DNA from: Pseudomonadota bacterium
Lineage (GTDB): Bacteria > Pseudomonadota > Alphaproteobacteria > Acetobacterales > Acetobacteraceae
Direction: 5' to 3'
Assembly (NCBI GenBank): GCA_021808985.1
Contig: JAKBAQ010000029.1
Coordinates: forward strand, 1 to 18,141
Length of the DNA stretch: 18,141 nt
Part shown: positions 1-7,719 of the stretch, one piece after another
How positions within the stretch are numbered: position 1 is the first letter of the stretch
How the letters are laid out: each line of letters starts with the position of its first letter
Notes under the pieces: generated by a model
What the model saw: only the letters and a program-made list of their open reading frames with translations
Database searches by the model: none
What the model was told of the DNA's origin: nothing
Made by a program: the position numbers and the translations under genes

Positions 1-864
1 GATGAGCTGATAGTCGCGCACTGATTCGGGGGTGATGGTGAAGCCGCTGACCGCGCGGTAATAGTCCAGCGCCTGTTCCAGGCCCCAGATCTGGCGGCCA
101 TCGCGGTGGATGGGGTCGCAGAAATTCTGGCAGAAGGCGAAGTCGCTCGCGGGGTCGCTGATGGAGACTTCCTCCCAGTCGCTGAGCGCCACGAGCGTGG
201 CGCCGCGAAAAACTTCCTCGCCAAGCCCGTTGGTGCCCTTGCAGAGGCAGATGCGCGAGGCGCGGGGCGCGCGGTCAAGCAGCCATTCACAGGTTTCCCA
301 GAAGAGGGGGATCGGCTCGCCGGGTTTTTCGGACATCAGCCGCTTGACGCCGCGAATGTAGGCGGCGGCGGCGTCAGATTCGTCGGCCGGGGGGAGCAGG
401 CGGTCGGCGAAGCCGAGCTTGCGCCAGTCCAGCGCGTGGACCTGGGCCAGGGCCTTGATGTGCTCCTTGGCGACGGCGATGCGCAGGTCGTCATAGCGCG
501 GATCGGGGTCGGAATAATGCGCGATGTTCCAGCTGCCTTCGATTTTTTCGCGCAGGTAGAAGGGGCGGCTGGTCCAGGCGGGGTCGTCCTCCCAGAACAG
601 GGCGCGAGCGACCGGCAGGCCGGCGCCGCCGAGACGCTCATAGATGAAATATTCCTGGTCGAGGGGGGTGGGGTCGACACTGCCGCCGGGATGGTCGGTG
701 CGCAGGACGATGCCGGTCTCGGCGCCGGTGGATTCCACGCGGTAGCTGCCGAACCAGGTCTGGCGCGAGGAGCCGCGGGTGAATTTCTCCAGGCTCAGCC
801 CCCTCACCCGCGCGCCCAGGCGGTGCGTGAGGTAGCGGCCAAGCCATTCGCTGGTGAAATCCAT
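1..864 (-). CDS. Aminoglycoside-phosphotransferase-fold protein with degenerate catalytic loop, 3' partial
   Basis: The reading frame is open from ATG at 864 to the window edge (288 codons), so the C-terminus is missing. The start has a good GAGGAA Shine-Dalgarno about 8 bases upstream. The fold is recognised by the N-lobe (GSSRQTWF near residues 31-38, then the VLR strand), a hinge-like YLREKIEG near 103-110, the helix with LAQVHALDW near 139-147, and a late LSDWEE near 226-231 that fits the metal-binding Asp region. The family (APH, PF01636; related to the N-terminal domain of ACAD10/11) normally carries HGDxxxxN. Here the aligned stretch reads KGTNGLGE (residues 208-215), so His, Asp and Asn are replaced. 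It is the last visible gene of the minus-strand operon, 39 bases after the DUF7064-like gene. Family membership is fairly sure; kinase activity is doubtful, and the substrate is unknown. Confidence 0.8.
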   Translation of the reverse strand, partial: MDFTSEWLGRYLTHRLGARVRGLSLEKFTRGSSRQTWFGSYRVESTGAETGIVLRTDHPGGSVDPTPLDQEYFIYERLGGAGLPVARALFWEDDPAWTSRPFYLREKIEGSWNIAHYSDPDPRYDDLRIAVAKEHIKALAQVHALDWRKLGFADRLLPPADESDAAAAYIRGVKRLMSEKPGEPIPLFWETCEWLLDRAPRASRICLCKGTNGLGEEVFRGATLVALSDWEEVSISDPASDFAFCQNFCDPIHRDGRQIWGLEQALDYYRAVSGFTITPESVRDYQLI

Positions 865-903
865 TCTTGTTGTTCCTCGCCGGCGCCGGAGGCGGCGCGG
901 CTG

Positions 904-2121
904 TTATGCGAAGCCGTAAGGGTGGTAGGGGCCGTTGATGAACATTTCCACCTGGGCGGCGCCGTGGCTGATGGCGCCATCAGGCGCGTGGGTGGTGACG
1001 CGGGCGAGATATTCGGGGCCGTGGATCATCTGGCCCTTGCGGGTGCCCTCGCCGAAGCTGTTGGCGGCGGCCTCGCCTTGCACCACGTAGGGGGTGAAGG
1101 CGAAGGGCTGGCTGGAAAAGTCGAAGGAGTCCCACTCGAGCGCGAGGTCCTCGGCGCCGTGATAGGTGAAGAAGGTGCCGCCATCCTTCCAGCTGCCGGG
1201 GTGGTAGCCCATGGTCTGCACCACCCAGGGCGGGGCGGCGGCTTCGAAAATCTGCTTCCAGGCGCCGCCTTGGGTGTCAGTCAGGAACAGGGTGGCGCGC
1301 TTGAGGATGCGGGTGCCGGGCTGGAATTCGATCTCGTGCCGGCCGGCGGCGAGCTGGATGGGCGGGTGATCCCAGCCGCGATGGATGCTGCCGCCGAAGG
1401 GCGTGCCGAAGACATCGTTGAACTTGGCCTGGGCGCCGGAGGCGTCTTCGTGCAGGTGGAAGAAGCCGCTATAGGGGTCTGTGCGGAAGCAGGTCCAGAA
1501 ACGCAGGGAGCGTTGGGGGCCGTTATCGACCTCACGCGGGGGCAGCACGGAGGCGAGCGGGGAGAGGGGCGGACGGTCTGCGTAGAGGCCCCAGCTATGG
1601 TCGCGCGCGCCGCTCCAGCGCTCGGGCGTGACCGCCCATTGCTGAGCGCCCAGGCGGAGCGTGCCGCTGGCCTTGCCGGGCTGGGAGTAGCGCGACTGGT
1701 CCGTGGAGCGGCGGCCGCGATGGGTGGCGACGTGGTGCTCCTCAAGAAAGGCCGGGGATGTGCCTTCCCAGAGCAGGTCGAAGCTCATGCCGCTGGCGTT
1801 GGCCTCGAGCACCAGGCGGATGGTTTTCAGGGGTTCGACGAATTCAATGCGCCAGGGGCCGATGCGCAGGGCGAAATCGCGCCGCCAGACGCGGTTGAAG
1901 CGCAGGGTGGTCTGCTGGCCGCGCACATTGAGCAGGGCGTAGCCGCCGATCATGTCAGTGTTGGGGTTGACCCGCGCGCCGGTGGCCAGGAAGACGCCTT
2001 CATCGGGGCTGAAGACGCCGAAATAATAGCCGTCATCCCAGTTATAGTCAGTGGAGGGGATGTGGCTGAAAGGGTGCGGCGCCTGGTGGACGGGAAATTC
2101 ATCGTAAGGTGTGAGTTGCAT
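904..2121 (-). CDS. DUF7065/DUF7064-type lipocalin-like protein (405 aa)
   Basis: The product is a cytosolic-looking protein with no signal peptide, rich in aromatic residues and predicted beta strands. It begins MQLTPYDEFPVHQ and carries a central GARDHSWG motif (about residues 170-177). The start at 2121 has a GGGAGGGG ribosome site about 5 bases upstream. It lies 38 bases after the SDR stop and 39 bases before the phosphotransferase-like gene, so it is almost certainly co-transcribed with both. I recognise the general family as the one annotated DUF7065 (N-terminal half) plus DUF7064 (C-terminal half), with a tandem lipocalin/AttH-like beta-barrel arrangement; this is from memory of the family. 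No catalytic function is established to my knowledge. Context with SDR and CoA-type enzymes suggests handling of a hydrophobic ligand, which is inference. A distant paralogue lies at 14345-15340. Confidence 0.75.
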   Translation of the reverse strand: MQLTPYDEFPVHQAPHPFSHIPSTDYNWDDGYYFGVFSPDEGVFLATGARVNPNTDMIGGYALLNVRGQQTTLRFNRVWRRDFALRIGPWRIEFVEPLKTIRLVLEANASGMSFDLLWEGTSPAFLEEHHVATHRGRRSTDQSRYSQPGKASGTLRLGAQQWAVTPERWSGARDHSWGLYADRPPLSPLASVLPPREVDNGPQRSLRFWTCFRTDPYSGFFHLHEDASGAQAKFNDVFGTPFGGSIHRGWDHPPIQLAAGRHEIEFQPGTRILKRATLFLTDTQGGAWKQIFEAAAPPWVVQTMGYHPGSWKDGGTFFTYHGAEDLALEWDSFDFSSQPFAFTPYVVQGEAAANSFGEGTRKGQMIHGPEYLARVTTHAPDGAISHGAAQVEMFINGPYHPYGFA

Positions 2122-2159
2122 TGCATCCCCTCCCCGCCCTCAGGCGCCGCGTTGTGGTG

Positions 2160-3059
2160 TTATGGGTTCAGCCAGGTGTTGGGGTCTATGCCGGCGTTGG
2201 CGCGGGCGTATTTGGCGATTTCAGTGATGCGCGGGCCAAGCTCGGTGGGGTCCAGGCTGGCCTCGGTGTGCGGGCCGTGCTGCCAGCTTTCCATGACCGC
2301 GTAGCCGTTGCCCCAGGCCTCGAACACGCGGCCGCTGATGTGCCGGGATTCCGGGCTGGCGAGCCAGGTGACGAGGGCGGCGATCCATTCCGGCTTGCGG
2401 CGCTCCAGCTGCTCGGGGGTCCATTCGCGCAGGCCCTCGGTCATGCGGGTGTTGGCGCGCGGGGCGATGGCGTTCACCGTCACGCCGATGCGGGCGAGCT
2501 CACGCGCGGCGACGATGGACATGGTGGCGATGCCGGCCTTGGCGGCGGCGTAGTTGGTCTGGCCGATATTGGCGAACAAGGCGGAGTGCGAGGTGGTGTT
2601 GATGACCCGGGCATCAACCGGGTGGCCGGCCTTGGACTGGGCGCGCCAGAAATTGGCGGCGTGGTGCAGCGGGGCGAAGGTGCCCTTCATGTGGACGCGG
2701 ACCACGGCGTCCCATTCATCCTCGGTCATGTTCACCAGCATGCGGTCACGCAGGATGCCGGCGTTGTTGATCAGGATGTCGAGCCCGCCGAACGTGTCCA
2801 CGGCTTGCTGGATCATCTCCTGCGCGCCTTTCCAGTCGGCGACGTCAGACGTGTTGACCGCCGCCTGGCCGCCGGCGGCCTGGATGGTGGCGACGACTTC
2901 CTGCGCCGGGGTTTGATCAGCGCCGGTGCCGGCTGCGGAGGAGCCGAGGTCGTTCACCAAGACCTTGGCGCCGTGCTGCGCCAGCATGATGGCGTAGGCG
3001 CGGCCAACGCCACGGCCGGAACCGGTTACGATGGCCACGCGGCCTTCCAGTAAACTCAT
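2160..3059 (-). CDS. SDR dehydrogenase, (3R)-hydroxyacyl-CoA dehydrogenase (MFE-2/HSD17B4)-like
   Basis: This is a classical short-chain dehydrogenase of 299 residues. Visible motifs are the cofactor loop TGSGRGVG (12-19), NNAG (98-101), catalytic Ser157, and YAAAK with Tyr170 and Lys174, the expected 13 residues from Ser to Tyr. The segment VNDLGSSAAGTG (35-46) after the second strand resembles the VNDLGG-type loop of the dehydrogenase domain of peroxisomal multifunctional enzyme type 2, which oxidises 3-hydroxyacyl-CoA with NAD. The tail beyond residue 240 is longer than in a minimal SDR and suits that subgroup. A GGGAG site sits 9 bases before the ATG. It is separated by 102 bases from the Gal80-like gene and may have its own promoter. 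Substrate is inferred only; a side-chain or ring hydroxyacyl-CoA is plausible given the neighbouring crotonase. Confidence 0.88.
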   Translation of the reverse strand: MSLLEGRVAIVTGSGRGVGRAYAIMLAQHGAKVLVNDLGSSAAGTGADQTPAQEVVATIQAAGGQAAVNTSDVADWKGAQEMIQQAVDTFGGLDILINNAGILRDRMLVNMTEDEWDAVVRVHMKGTFAPLHHAANFWRAQSKAGHPVDARVINTTSHSALFANIGQTNYAAAKAGIATMSIVAARELARIGVTVNAIAPRANTRMTEGLREWTPEQLERRKPEWIAALVTWLASPESRHISGRVFEAWGNGYAVMESWQHGPHTEASLDPTELGPRITEIAKYARANAGIDPNTWLNP

Positions 3060-3098
3060 ATCAAATGTCTCCCAAAACGATCAAACCAGAGTATGCGC

Positions 3099-3126
3099 AT
3101 CATAATGGCGGAAATTGATAAGGCAA
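3099..3126 (-). promoter_or_regulatory. Candidate sigma-70 promoter for the SDR-DUF7064-phosphotransferase genes
   Basis: Reading the minus strand, TTGCCT (-35, at 3126-3121) and TATGAT (-10, at 3104-3099) are separated by 16 bases and lie about 40 bases upstream of the SDR start at 3059, inside the 102-base gap behind the Gal80-like gene. The -10 matches the consensus at five of six positions and the -35 at four. It would let the three downstream genes be expressed without the Gal80-like gene. Predicted from sequence only. Confidence 0.4.
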
Positions 3127-3161
3127 TATGCAGTACGCAGACTTACGTTCTGAAAAGCCGA

Positions 3162-4259
3162 TTAAACGCTCTGCCGCACGCCGCTGACGGCCGAACGCTC
3201 AATGGCCGCCACCATGCGGTGGCGCTGCAGGGCGTGGCTGAAATCAGCGCAGAGGGAGGTGCCTTCGCGCAGGTCACGCGCGAACTGGGCGTAGACTTCG
3301 GCCACGTTCACCGCCGGGCCCTGGCGCAGATTGCTGTGATAGTAATGCTCCGGCACGGGGAGCGGCTGCATGGCCGGCGCCTCGGCGTTGGCGCCTTCCA
3401 GGGTGAGATCAAAAATCTGGGCGTGGCCGCCGGCGGCGGTGAAGCGCAGATCGCCGCGGGTGCCGTTGATTTCCCATAGCAGGCCGGTGCCCTTGGTCAT
3501 GCCGCCGAGGTAATGCGCGCTCAGCACCGCGCCGGAGTGCAGGGTTGCGGTGAGGGCCACCTGGTCAGGCGCGGTGAGCGGCAGGACGGCGCCGGTTTCG
3601 ACCTGGATTTCTGAGGTGCGGCGGTTGGCGAGCAGGCCGGAGACGTGCGTGAGCTCGCCCAGCACGTGGCAGAGCGCATCGAGCGTGTGGGAGACGGGGA
3701 TGGTGAGCAGGGTTGCGCCGTTTTTACGGTCAGCCGTGTAGGCGTTGGGGGCGTCCACATATTCGCCCCAGGCCATGCCGGTGCCGAGCAGGCTGGTGGA
3801 GAGCACATCGCCAATATAGCCTTGGGCGATGAGGTCACGCGCGTAAACCACCGGGGGGGCCATGCGCGCCTGCAGGCCGACGATGCCGCGCAGGCCCTTG
3901 GCCTTGGCCAGCGCCGCCATTTCCTCGGCCTCGGCCAGGCCGTTGCCCAGGGGCCATTCGCAATATACGTGCTTGCCGGCGTGCAGCGCGGCCAGCACCA
4001 GCTCTCGGTGGTGGGGGACTTTGACGGTGACGGCCACGAGGTCGACATCAGGCGAGGTGACGAGGGCCTGGTGGTTATCGAACGCGCGGGGGATGCCGTA
4101 GCGGGCGGCCGCGGCGTCAGCGCTTGCCTGCCGGGTGGTGCTGAGGGCGGTGATCGCATAGTCAGGCAGGGCTTGCAGGGCGGGGATGTGCGCGATGGCC
4201 GCCCAGCTGCGGTCTGGCTGCACGCCGATGATTCCAACCCTGATTTTATCGCTGGCCAT
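3162..4259 (-). CDS. Gal80-like Gfo/Idh/MocA family protein lacking the EKP lysine
   Basis: The start is set at ATG 4259 (MASDKIRVGIIG), which has GAGGGA 6 bases upstream; an in-frame extension to 4442 crosses the divergent crotonase gene start and is unlikely. The protein has 365 residues: an N-terminal Rossmann half (to about 120) and the Gfo/Idh alpha/beta C-terminal half. The family's catalytic-site Lys in EKP is replaced: the segment reads YCEWPLG (99-105, Trp102). The cofactor loop reads GVQPDRSW rather than a plain GxGxxG. Other features (GLQARMAP at 128-135, QGYIGD at 146-151, SHTLD at 190-194, a late NGTRGDL) strongly recall yeast Gal80p and its relatives. Gal80p binds dinucleotide but acts as a transcriptional regulator. 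Here it may be a sensor or a diverged oxidoreductase; which one cannot be told from sequence. Confidence 0.85.
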   Translation of the reverse strand: MASDKIRVGIIGVQPDRSWAAIAHIPALQALPDYAITALSTTRQASADAAAARYGIPRAFDNHQALVTSPDVDLVAVTVKVPHHRELVLAALHAGKHVYCEWPLGNGLAEAEEMAALAKAKGLRGIVGLQARMAPPVVYARDLIAQGYIGDVLSTSLLGTGMAWGEYVDAPNAYTADRKNGATLLTIPVSHTLDALCHVLGELTHVSGLLANRRTSEIQVETGAVLPLTAPDQVALTATLHSGAVLSAHYLGGMTKGTGLLWEINGTRGDLRFTAAGGHAQIFDLTLEGANAEAPAMQPLPVPEHYYHSNLRQGPAVNVAEVYAQFARDLREGTSLCADFSHALQRHRMVAAIERSAVSGVRQSV

Positions 4260-4302
4260 GGACTTCCCTCTTTGTTTGTTGCGCCAAAATGATCTGATGC
4301 AT

Positions 4303-4331
4303 ACGATATACGCGTTCACCTGTTTTGTCAT
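4303..4331 (-). promoter_or_regulatory. Candidate promoter of the Gal80-like gene in the divergent spacer
   Basis: On the minus strand ATGACA (4331-4326) and TATCGT (4308-4303) are 17 bases apart, about 44 bases upstream of the ATG at 4259. The spacer 4260-4365 is shared with the plus-strand crotonase gene and is AT-rich compared with the genes. The stretch GCATACGATATACGC at 4299-4313 resembles GCATACGGTATATAAGC upstream of the gene at 14345. I could not pick a convincing plus-strand promoter: the CATAAT at 4345 lies too close to the ribosome site. Confidence 0.3.
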
Positions 4332-4365
4332 GATGGCAGGACGCCATAATCGCGCAAGGGACGTT

Positions 4366-5145
4366 ATGATGACTGAAAAATTTTCAAGCCTTGGCATCGA
4401 GAACGGGATCGCGACGGTTACGCTCATGCGGGCGGAGCGCATGAACGCGCTGCATCCGGCGGCGCATTATGAGCTGGAGGGGATATTCGACGCGCTGGCG
4501 CGCGATGCGACGCTGCGCGCGGTGATTATCACCGGCGCGGGCAAGGCGTTTTGCACCGGCTATGATTTGAAGGACAATCTGGAGACCGGGAAGATTGACC
4601 TGCCGGGTTCGGGTTTCGGCGGGCTGACCTTCCGCGAGGATTATCCGCTGCCGCTGATCGCGGCGGTGAACGGGGCGGCATTGGGCGGCGGGTTTGAGCT
4701 GGCGCTGGCGTGCGATTTGATTGTGGCGGCGCAGGGCGCGCTGTTCGCGCTGCCGGAGCCGAAGGTGGGCTGGGCGGCGCTGGGCGGCGGGGTGCAGCGG
4801 CTGCCGCGCGCGATTGGCACGAAACGCGCGATGTCGATGATTCTCACCGGGCGCAGCGTGGATGCGGCGGAGGGCGAGCGGCTGGGCTTTGTGAACCAGG
4901 TTGTGCCGGGGGCGGAGCTGCTGGCGGCGGCCAATGCGTGGGCGGCGCAGATTGCCGAATGCGCGCCGCTGGCGATCCGCTGCAGCAAGCAGGTGGCGTA
5001 TGCGAGTTTTGACCAGCCGAGCTTTGCCGCGATGATGGATCTGGCTTCCTACAGCACGGCGGCGGCGCTGTTTGAGAGCGAGGACGCCGCCGAGGGCAAG
5101 CGCGCCTTCGCGCAGCGGCGCAAGCCGAACTGGCGGGGGCGCTGA
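4366..5145 (+). CDS. Crotonase (enoyl-CoA hydratase/isomerase) family protein
   Basis: There are two adjacent ATGs, at 4366 and 4369. AAGGGA at 4356-4361 is 4 bases from the first and 7 from the second, so the true start may be 4369. The protein (259 aa from 4366) has the crotonase oxyanion-hole segments AFCTGYDL (61-68) and NGAALGGGFELALACD (102-117), and ends KPNWRGR, as many family members do. Compared without gaps to the rat mitochondrial hydratase segment, the first catalytic Glu is kept (PEP, Glu131), while the second (rat Glu164) is Ser157 in AMSM. Classical hydration of 2-enoyl-CoA needs both, so isomerase, racemase-like, ring-hydrolase or another crotonase chemistry is possible. It is divergent from the Gal80-like gene and convergent with the RND gene, and seems to be monocistronic. 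Confidence 0.9.
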   Translation: MMTEKFSSLGIENGIATVTLMRAERMNALHPAAHYELEGIFDALARDATLRAVIITGAGKAFCTGYDLKDNLETGKIDLPGSGFGGLTFREDYPLPLIAAVNGAALGGGFELALACDLIVAAQGALFALPEPKVGWAALGGGVQRLPRAIGTKRAMSMILTGRSVDAAEGERLGFVNQVVPGAELLAAANAWAAQIAECAPLAIRCSKQVAYASFDQPSFAAMMDLASYSTAAALFESEDAAEGKRAFAQRRKPNWRGR

Positions 5146-5163
5146 AACCCGCCAAGCTTGGCG

Positions 5164-5292
5164 AGCGTTTTACACGTCTTCCCTTATTGAAATTATTAAA
5201 AATTTTTGCGGGGTTTGGGGCGCTTTTTATAAAAAGCGCCCCAAGATCCTGGCCCTTTTTTGCAAAAAAGGGCCAGACCCAAAAAACTTTTT
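5164..5292. repeat. Dispersed double-hairpin repeat, copy 1 (convergent junction)
   Basis: This occupies the space between the crotonase stop (5145) and the RND stop (5291), overlapping the latter's stop codon. The well-conserved core is 5187-5291. It contains a perfect 30-base palindrome at 5215-5244 (arms TTGGGGCGC and GCGCCCCAA around an AT-rich centre) and a perfect 28-base palindrome at 5249-5276 (arms CTGGCCC and GGGCCAG around T6-GC-A6). The ends are loosely inverted: AAAAATTTTTGCGGGGTTT on the left and, on the other strand from the right, AAAAGTTTTTTGGGTCT. A second copy in the same orientation is at 16887-17013. The likely role at this junction is a bidirectional terminator; the element itself looks like a REP/MITE-type repeat. 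No target-site duplication was found. Confidence 0.85.
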
Positions 5293-7705
5293 AGAGCGCA
5301 GCAGGCTTGGCCTTGCCCTGCGGGAACAGCCTTGGCGGCAGCAGGAAATAGGCCAGGGAGGGGAGCAGGACCATGGCGCCCAGCATGTTCCACAGGAACA
5401 TGAAGGAGAGCAGGAGCCCCATATCGGCCTGGAACTTGATGGGGGCGAAGACCCAGGTGACGACGCCGGCGGCCAGGGTGAAGCCGGTGAGCAGCACGAC
5501 CTTGCCGGTGAAGAGAAGCGTGCGGTGATAGGCCTGGGAGAGGGTTGCGCCCTCACGCAACTGCTTGATGACGATGCCGAGGACGTAGAGCGCGTAATCA
5601 ACACCGATGCCGACACCCAGCGCCATGACCGGCAATGTGGCGACCTTGATGCCGATGCCGAGCCAGACCATGAGCGCCTGGGCGAGGATGGAGGTGAGCA
5701 CCAGCGGCAGCACGGCGCAGAGCACCGCGCGCCAGGAGCGGAAGACGATGAAGCAGAACAGGATGACGGTGCTGTAGACCAGCAGGAGCATCATGTGATT
5801 CGCCTGCTGGATGACGATGTTGGTTGCCGCCTCGATGCCCGCATTGCCGCCGGCCAGGGAGATTTTGAAATCAGGCCCCTGATTATGCGGGTTGGCGATG
5901 AATTGCTGGATTTTGGAAATGACCGCCGTGAGGGTTTTGGCTTTGTGGTCGGTGAGCGAGACGTAGAGCGGGACGAAGGTGCAGTCAAAATTCGCCTGGG
6001 TGGGGGAGAGATGCTCCGTGAAGTCGCCCAGGAAGGCCTGGTTTCTGACCAGCGCGTACCATTTGGGCGAGTTCTCGGTGATGAGCATGGTGAGCTGCGA
6101 TGCGAAGGAGCCGAGCGACTTGGTGGACTGCACCTCGGGCATCTGGTCGAGCTCCCATTCGAGGTTGCTCAGGGTGTAGAGGGTGGAATAGGCGATGCAG
6201 TCGCCGGGGGGGGTGTCGACCATGACGACCAGCGTGTCGCTGCTGGTGGTGTAGTGTTTGATGATGTAGGCGTTGTCGCGGTTGTATTGCGAGTTTTGCC
6301 GTAGCTCCGGGGCGCCTTTGTTGAGATCGCCGACCTGGACGTTGCGGCCGACATAGAGCCCGACCACGCCGAACACCGCGGCGCAGCCGATGGCGAGCAG
6401 GGCGTAGCGCCTGGTTGTGAATTTATCGAGGAAGTTCCAGAGCCAGTTATCGACCCGCTCGGTGGCCGTGCCCTCGTTGCGCAGGCTGCGGATGGCGGCC
6501 TTTTTGCTGACGCCGGTGTAGCTCAGGGTCATGGGCAGCATGATGAGGTTGGTGAAGATGAGCACGCCGACGCCGATGCTGGCGAGCAAAGCGAGTTCGC
6601 GGATGGCCTCGATGCGGATGGTGAGCAGCACCGCGAAGCTGGAGGCGTCGCAGACGAGGGCGGCGAAGCCGGCCAGGAACAGGCGGCGGAAAGTGTAGCG
6701 GGCGGCCACCAGAGGGTGCGCGCCGCGGCCGATATCCTGCATCACGCCGTTCATTTTCTGGGCGCCGTGGCTCATGCCGATGGCGAAGACCAGGAAGGGC
6801 ACCAGGACGGAATAGGGGGTGAGGTCAAACCCCAGGAGGGGCAGGAAGCCCATCTGCCAGACGACCGCGACGAGGGAGGCGGCCACCACCAGCAGGGTGG
6901 AGCGCACGCAGCGGGTGAACCAGAACAGCATGCAGGTGGCGATGAGCGCGGAGACGCCGAAGAAGATGAGGATTTTGCCGATGCTGTTGATCATGTCGCC
7001 GACCACCATGGCGAAGCCGATGATGTGCATGGTGACGCCCTTGCTGGCGTATTCGGCGCGGATTTGGTCCAGCTCGCGGGCCAGCTGGCCGTAATTGATG
7101 GTTTGGCCGGTCAGCCCGTCATATTGCAGCAGGGGGACGTACATCATGCTTGAGGTGTAGTCGTTGCTGACAAGCTCGCCGACGCGGCCGGTTTTGGCTA
7201 TGTTGGCCGCCACGACGGCGAGCTGGGCGGGGCTGCCGTCATAGCGGCCATCGATCACCGGGCCGCTGGCGAGGCCGTCGCTGACGACGGCGACCCAGCG
7301 GGTCGCGGGGGTCCAGAGCGAGGTCATGTAGGCGCGGTCGACGTTCGGGAGGAGGTAGATCTTGTCGTTGATCTCCTTCAGCATTTCCAGATAGTGGGCG
7401 TTGATGATGGTGCCGTGGTCCGCCTGGACGGCGATGCGGATGGCGTTGCCCTGTGATTGCAGATCGTCGTAATGTTTATAGAAATTCTTGATGAAGGGCT
7501 GATGCGTCGGGATCATTTTCTCGAAGCTGGCGTTCAGCGTGACGTGAGTCGCCTGGAAGCCGAAGAACAAGGTGGCCAGGGCGCACAGGAAGAGGATGAT
7601 CGGGCGGTTGTTGAACAGCAGGCGTTCAACCAGTGAGCCGGAACCATGGTCGAAGTCCACGATCTCCGAGATGACAGGGGCGTGATCGTCAATATTGGAG
7701 GCCAA
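5291..7705 (-). CDS. RND/MMPL-superfamily inner-membrane transporter
   Basis: The product has 804 residues with the duplicated RND plan: TM1 about 34-52, a periplasmic loop to about 235, TM2-TM6 about 244-392, TM7 about 434-453, a second loop to about 635, and TM8-TM12 about 637-789. TM10 carries GVGIGVDYALYV (697-708) with the intramembrane Asp703 typical of proton-driven members; the matching TM4 position reads FAIGMSHGAQ and has no Asp. The family (relatives of HpnN and MMPL proteins) moves hydrophobic molecules such as hopanoids, fatty acids or complex lipids. The start is TTG at 7705: the frame closes at a TAG a few codons upstream, the next Met would delete TM1, and GGGAA lies about 8 bases upstream. 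It begins 14 bases after the YCF48-like stop and ends the four-gene operon. Direction of transport and substrate are unknown. Confidence 0.92.
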   Translation of the reverse strand: MASNIDDHAPVISEIVDFDHGSGSLVERLLFNNRPIILFLCALATLFFGFQATHVTLNASFEKMIPTHQPFIKNFYKHYDDLQSQGNAIRIAVQADHGTIINAHYLEMLKEINDKIYLLPNVDRAYMTSLWTPATRWVAVVSDGLASGPVIDGRYDGSPAQLAVVAANIAKTGRVGELVSNDYTSSMMYVPLLQYDGLTGQTINYGQLARELDQIRAEYASKGVTMHIIGFAMVVGDMINSIGKILIFFGVSALIATCMLFWFTRCVRSTLLVVAASLVAVVWQMGFLPLLGFDLTPYSVLVPFLVFAIGMSHGAQKMNGVMQDIGRGAHPLVAARYTFRRLFLAGFAALVCDASSFAVLLTIRIEAIRELALLASIGVGVLIFTNLIMLPMTLSYTGVSKKAAIRSLRNEGTATERVDNWLWNFLDKFTTRRYALLAIGCAAVFGVVGLYVGRNVQVGDLNKGAPELRQNSQYNRDNAYIIKHYTTSSDTLVVMVDTPPGDCIAYSTLYTLSNLEWELDQMPEVQSTKSLGSFASQLTMLITENSPKWYALVRNQAFLGDFTEHLSPTQANFDCTFVPLYVSLTDHKAKTLTAVISKIQQFIANPHNQGPDFKISLAGGNAGIEAATNIVIQQANHMMLLLVYSTVILFCFIVFRSWRAVLCAVLPLVLTSILAQALMVWLGIGIKVATLPVMALGVGIGVDYALYVLGIVIKQLREGATLSQAYHRTLLFTGKVVLLTGFTLAAGVVTWVFAPIKFQADMGLLLSFMFLWNMLGAMVLLPSLAYFLLPPRLFPQGKAKPAAL

Positions 7706-7719
7706 GATACTGTTCCCGC

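Noticed and set aside
106..2304. Very long plus-strand open frame of 732 codons
   Set aside because: It lies antisense to three minus-strand genes with clear motifs and ribosome sites; the translation is Gly/Ala/Val-rich with no recognisable domain. Long antisense frames are expected in GC-rich genes.
4325..4350. TTGTCA/CATAAT as a plus-strand promoter for the crotonase gene
   Set aside because: The spacing is only 14 bases, and the predicted transcript would begin at the ribosome site.
4260..4442. N-terminal extension of the Gal80-like gene to 4442, and of the crotonase to 4186
   Set aside because: The extensions overlap each other across the divergent spacer, have no ribosome sites and add residues unlike either family.
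5072..6304. Plus-strand frame of 410 codons running from the crotonase end through the repeat into the RND gene
   Set aside because: It crosses the hairpin repeat and is antisense to the RND C-terminal half; the composition is Glu/Asp/Gly-rich, as expected for antisense of a membrane protein gene.
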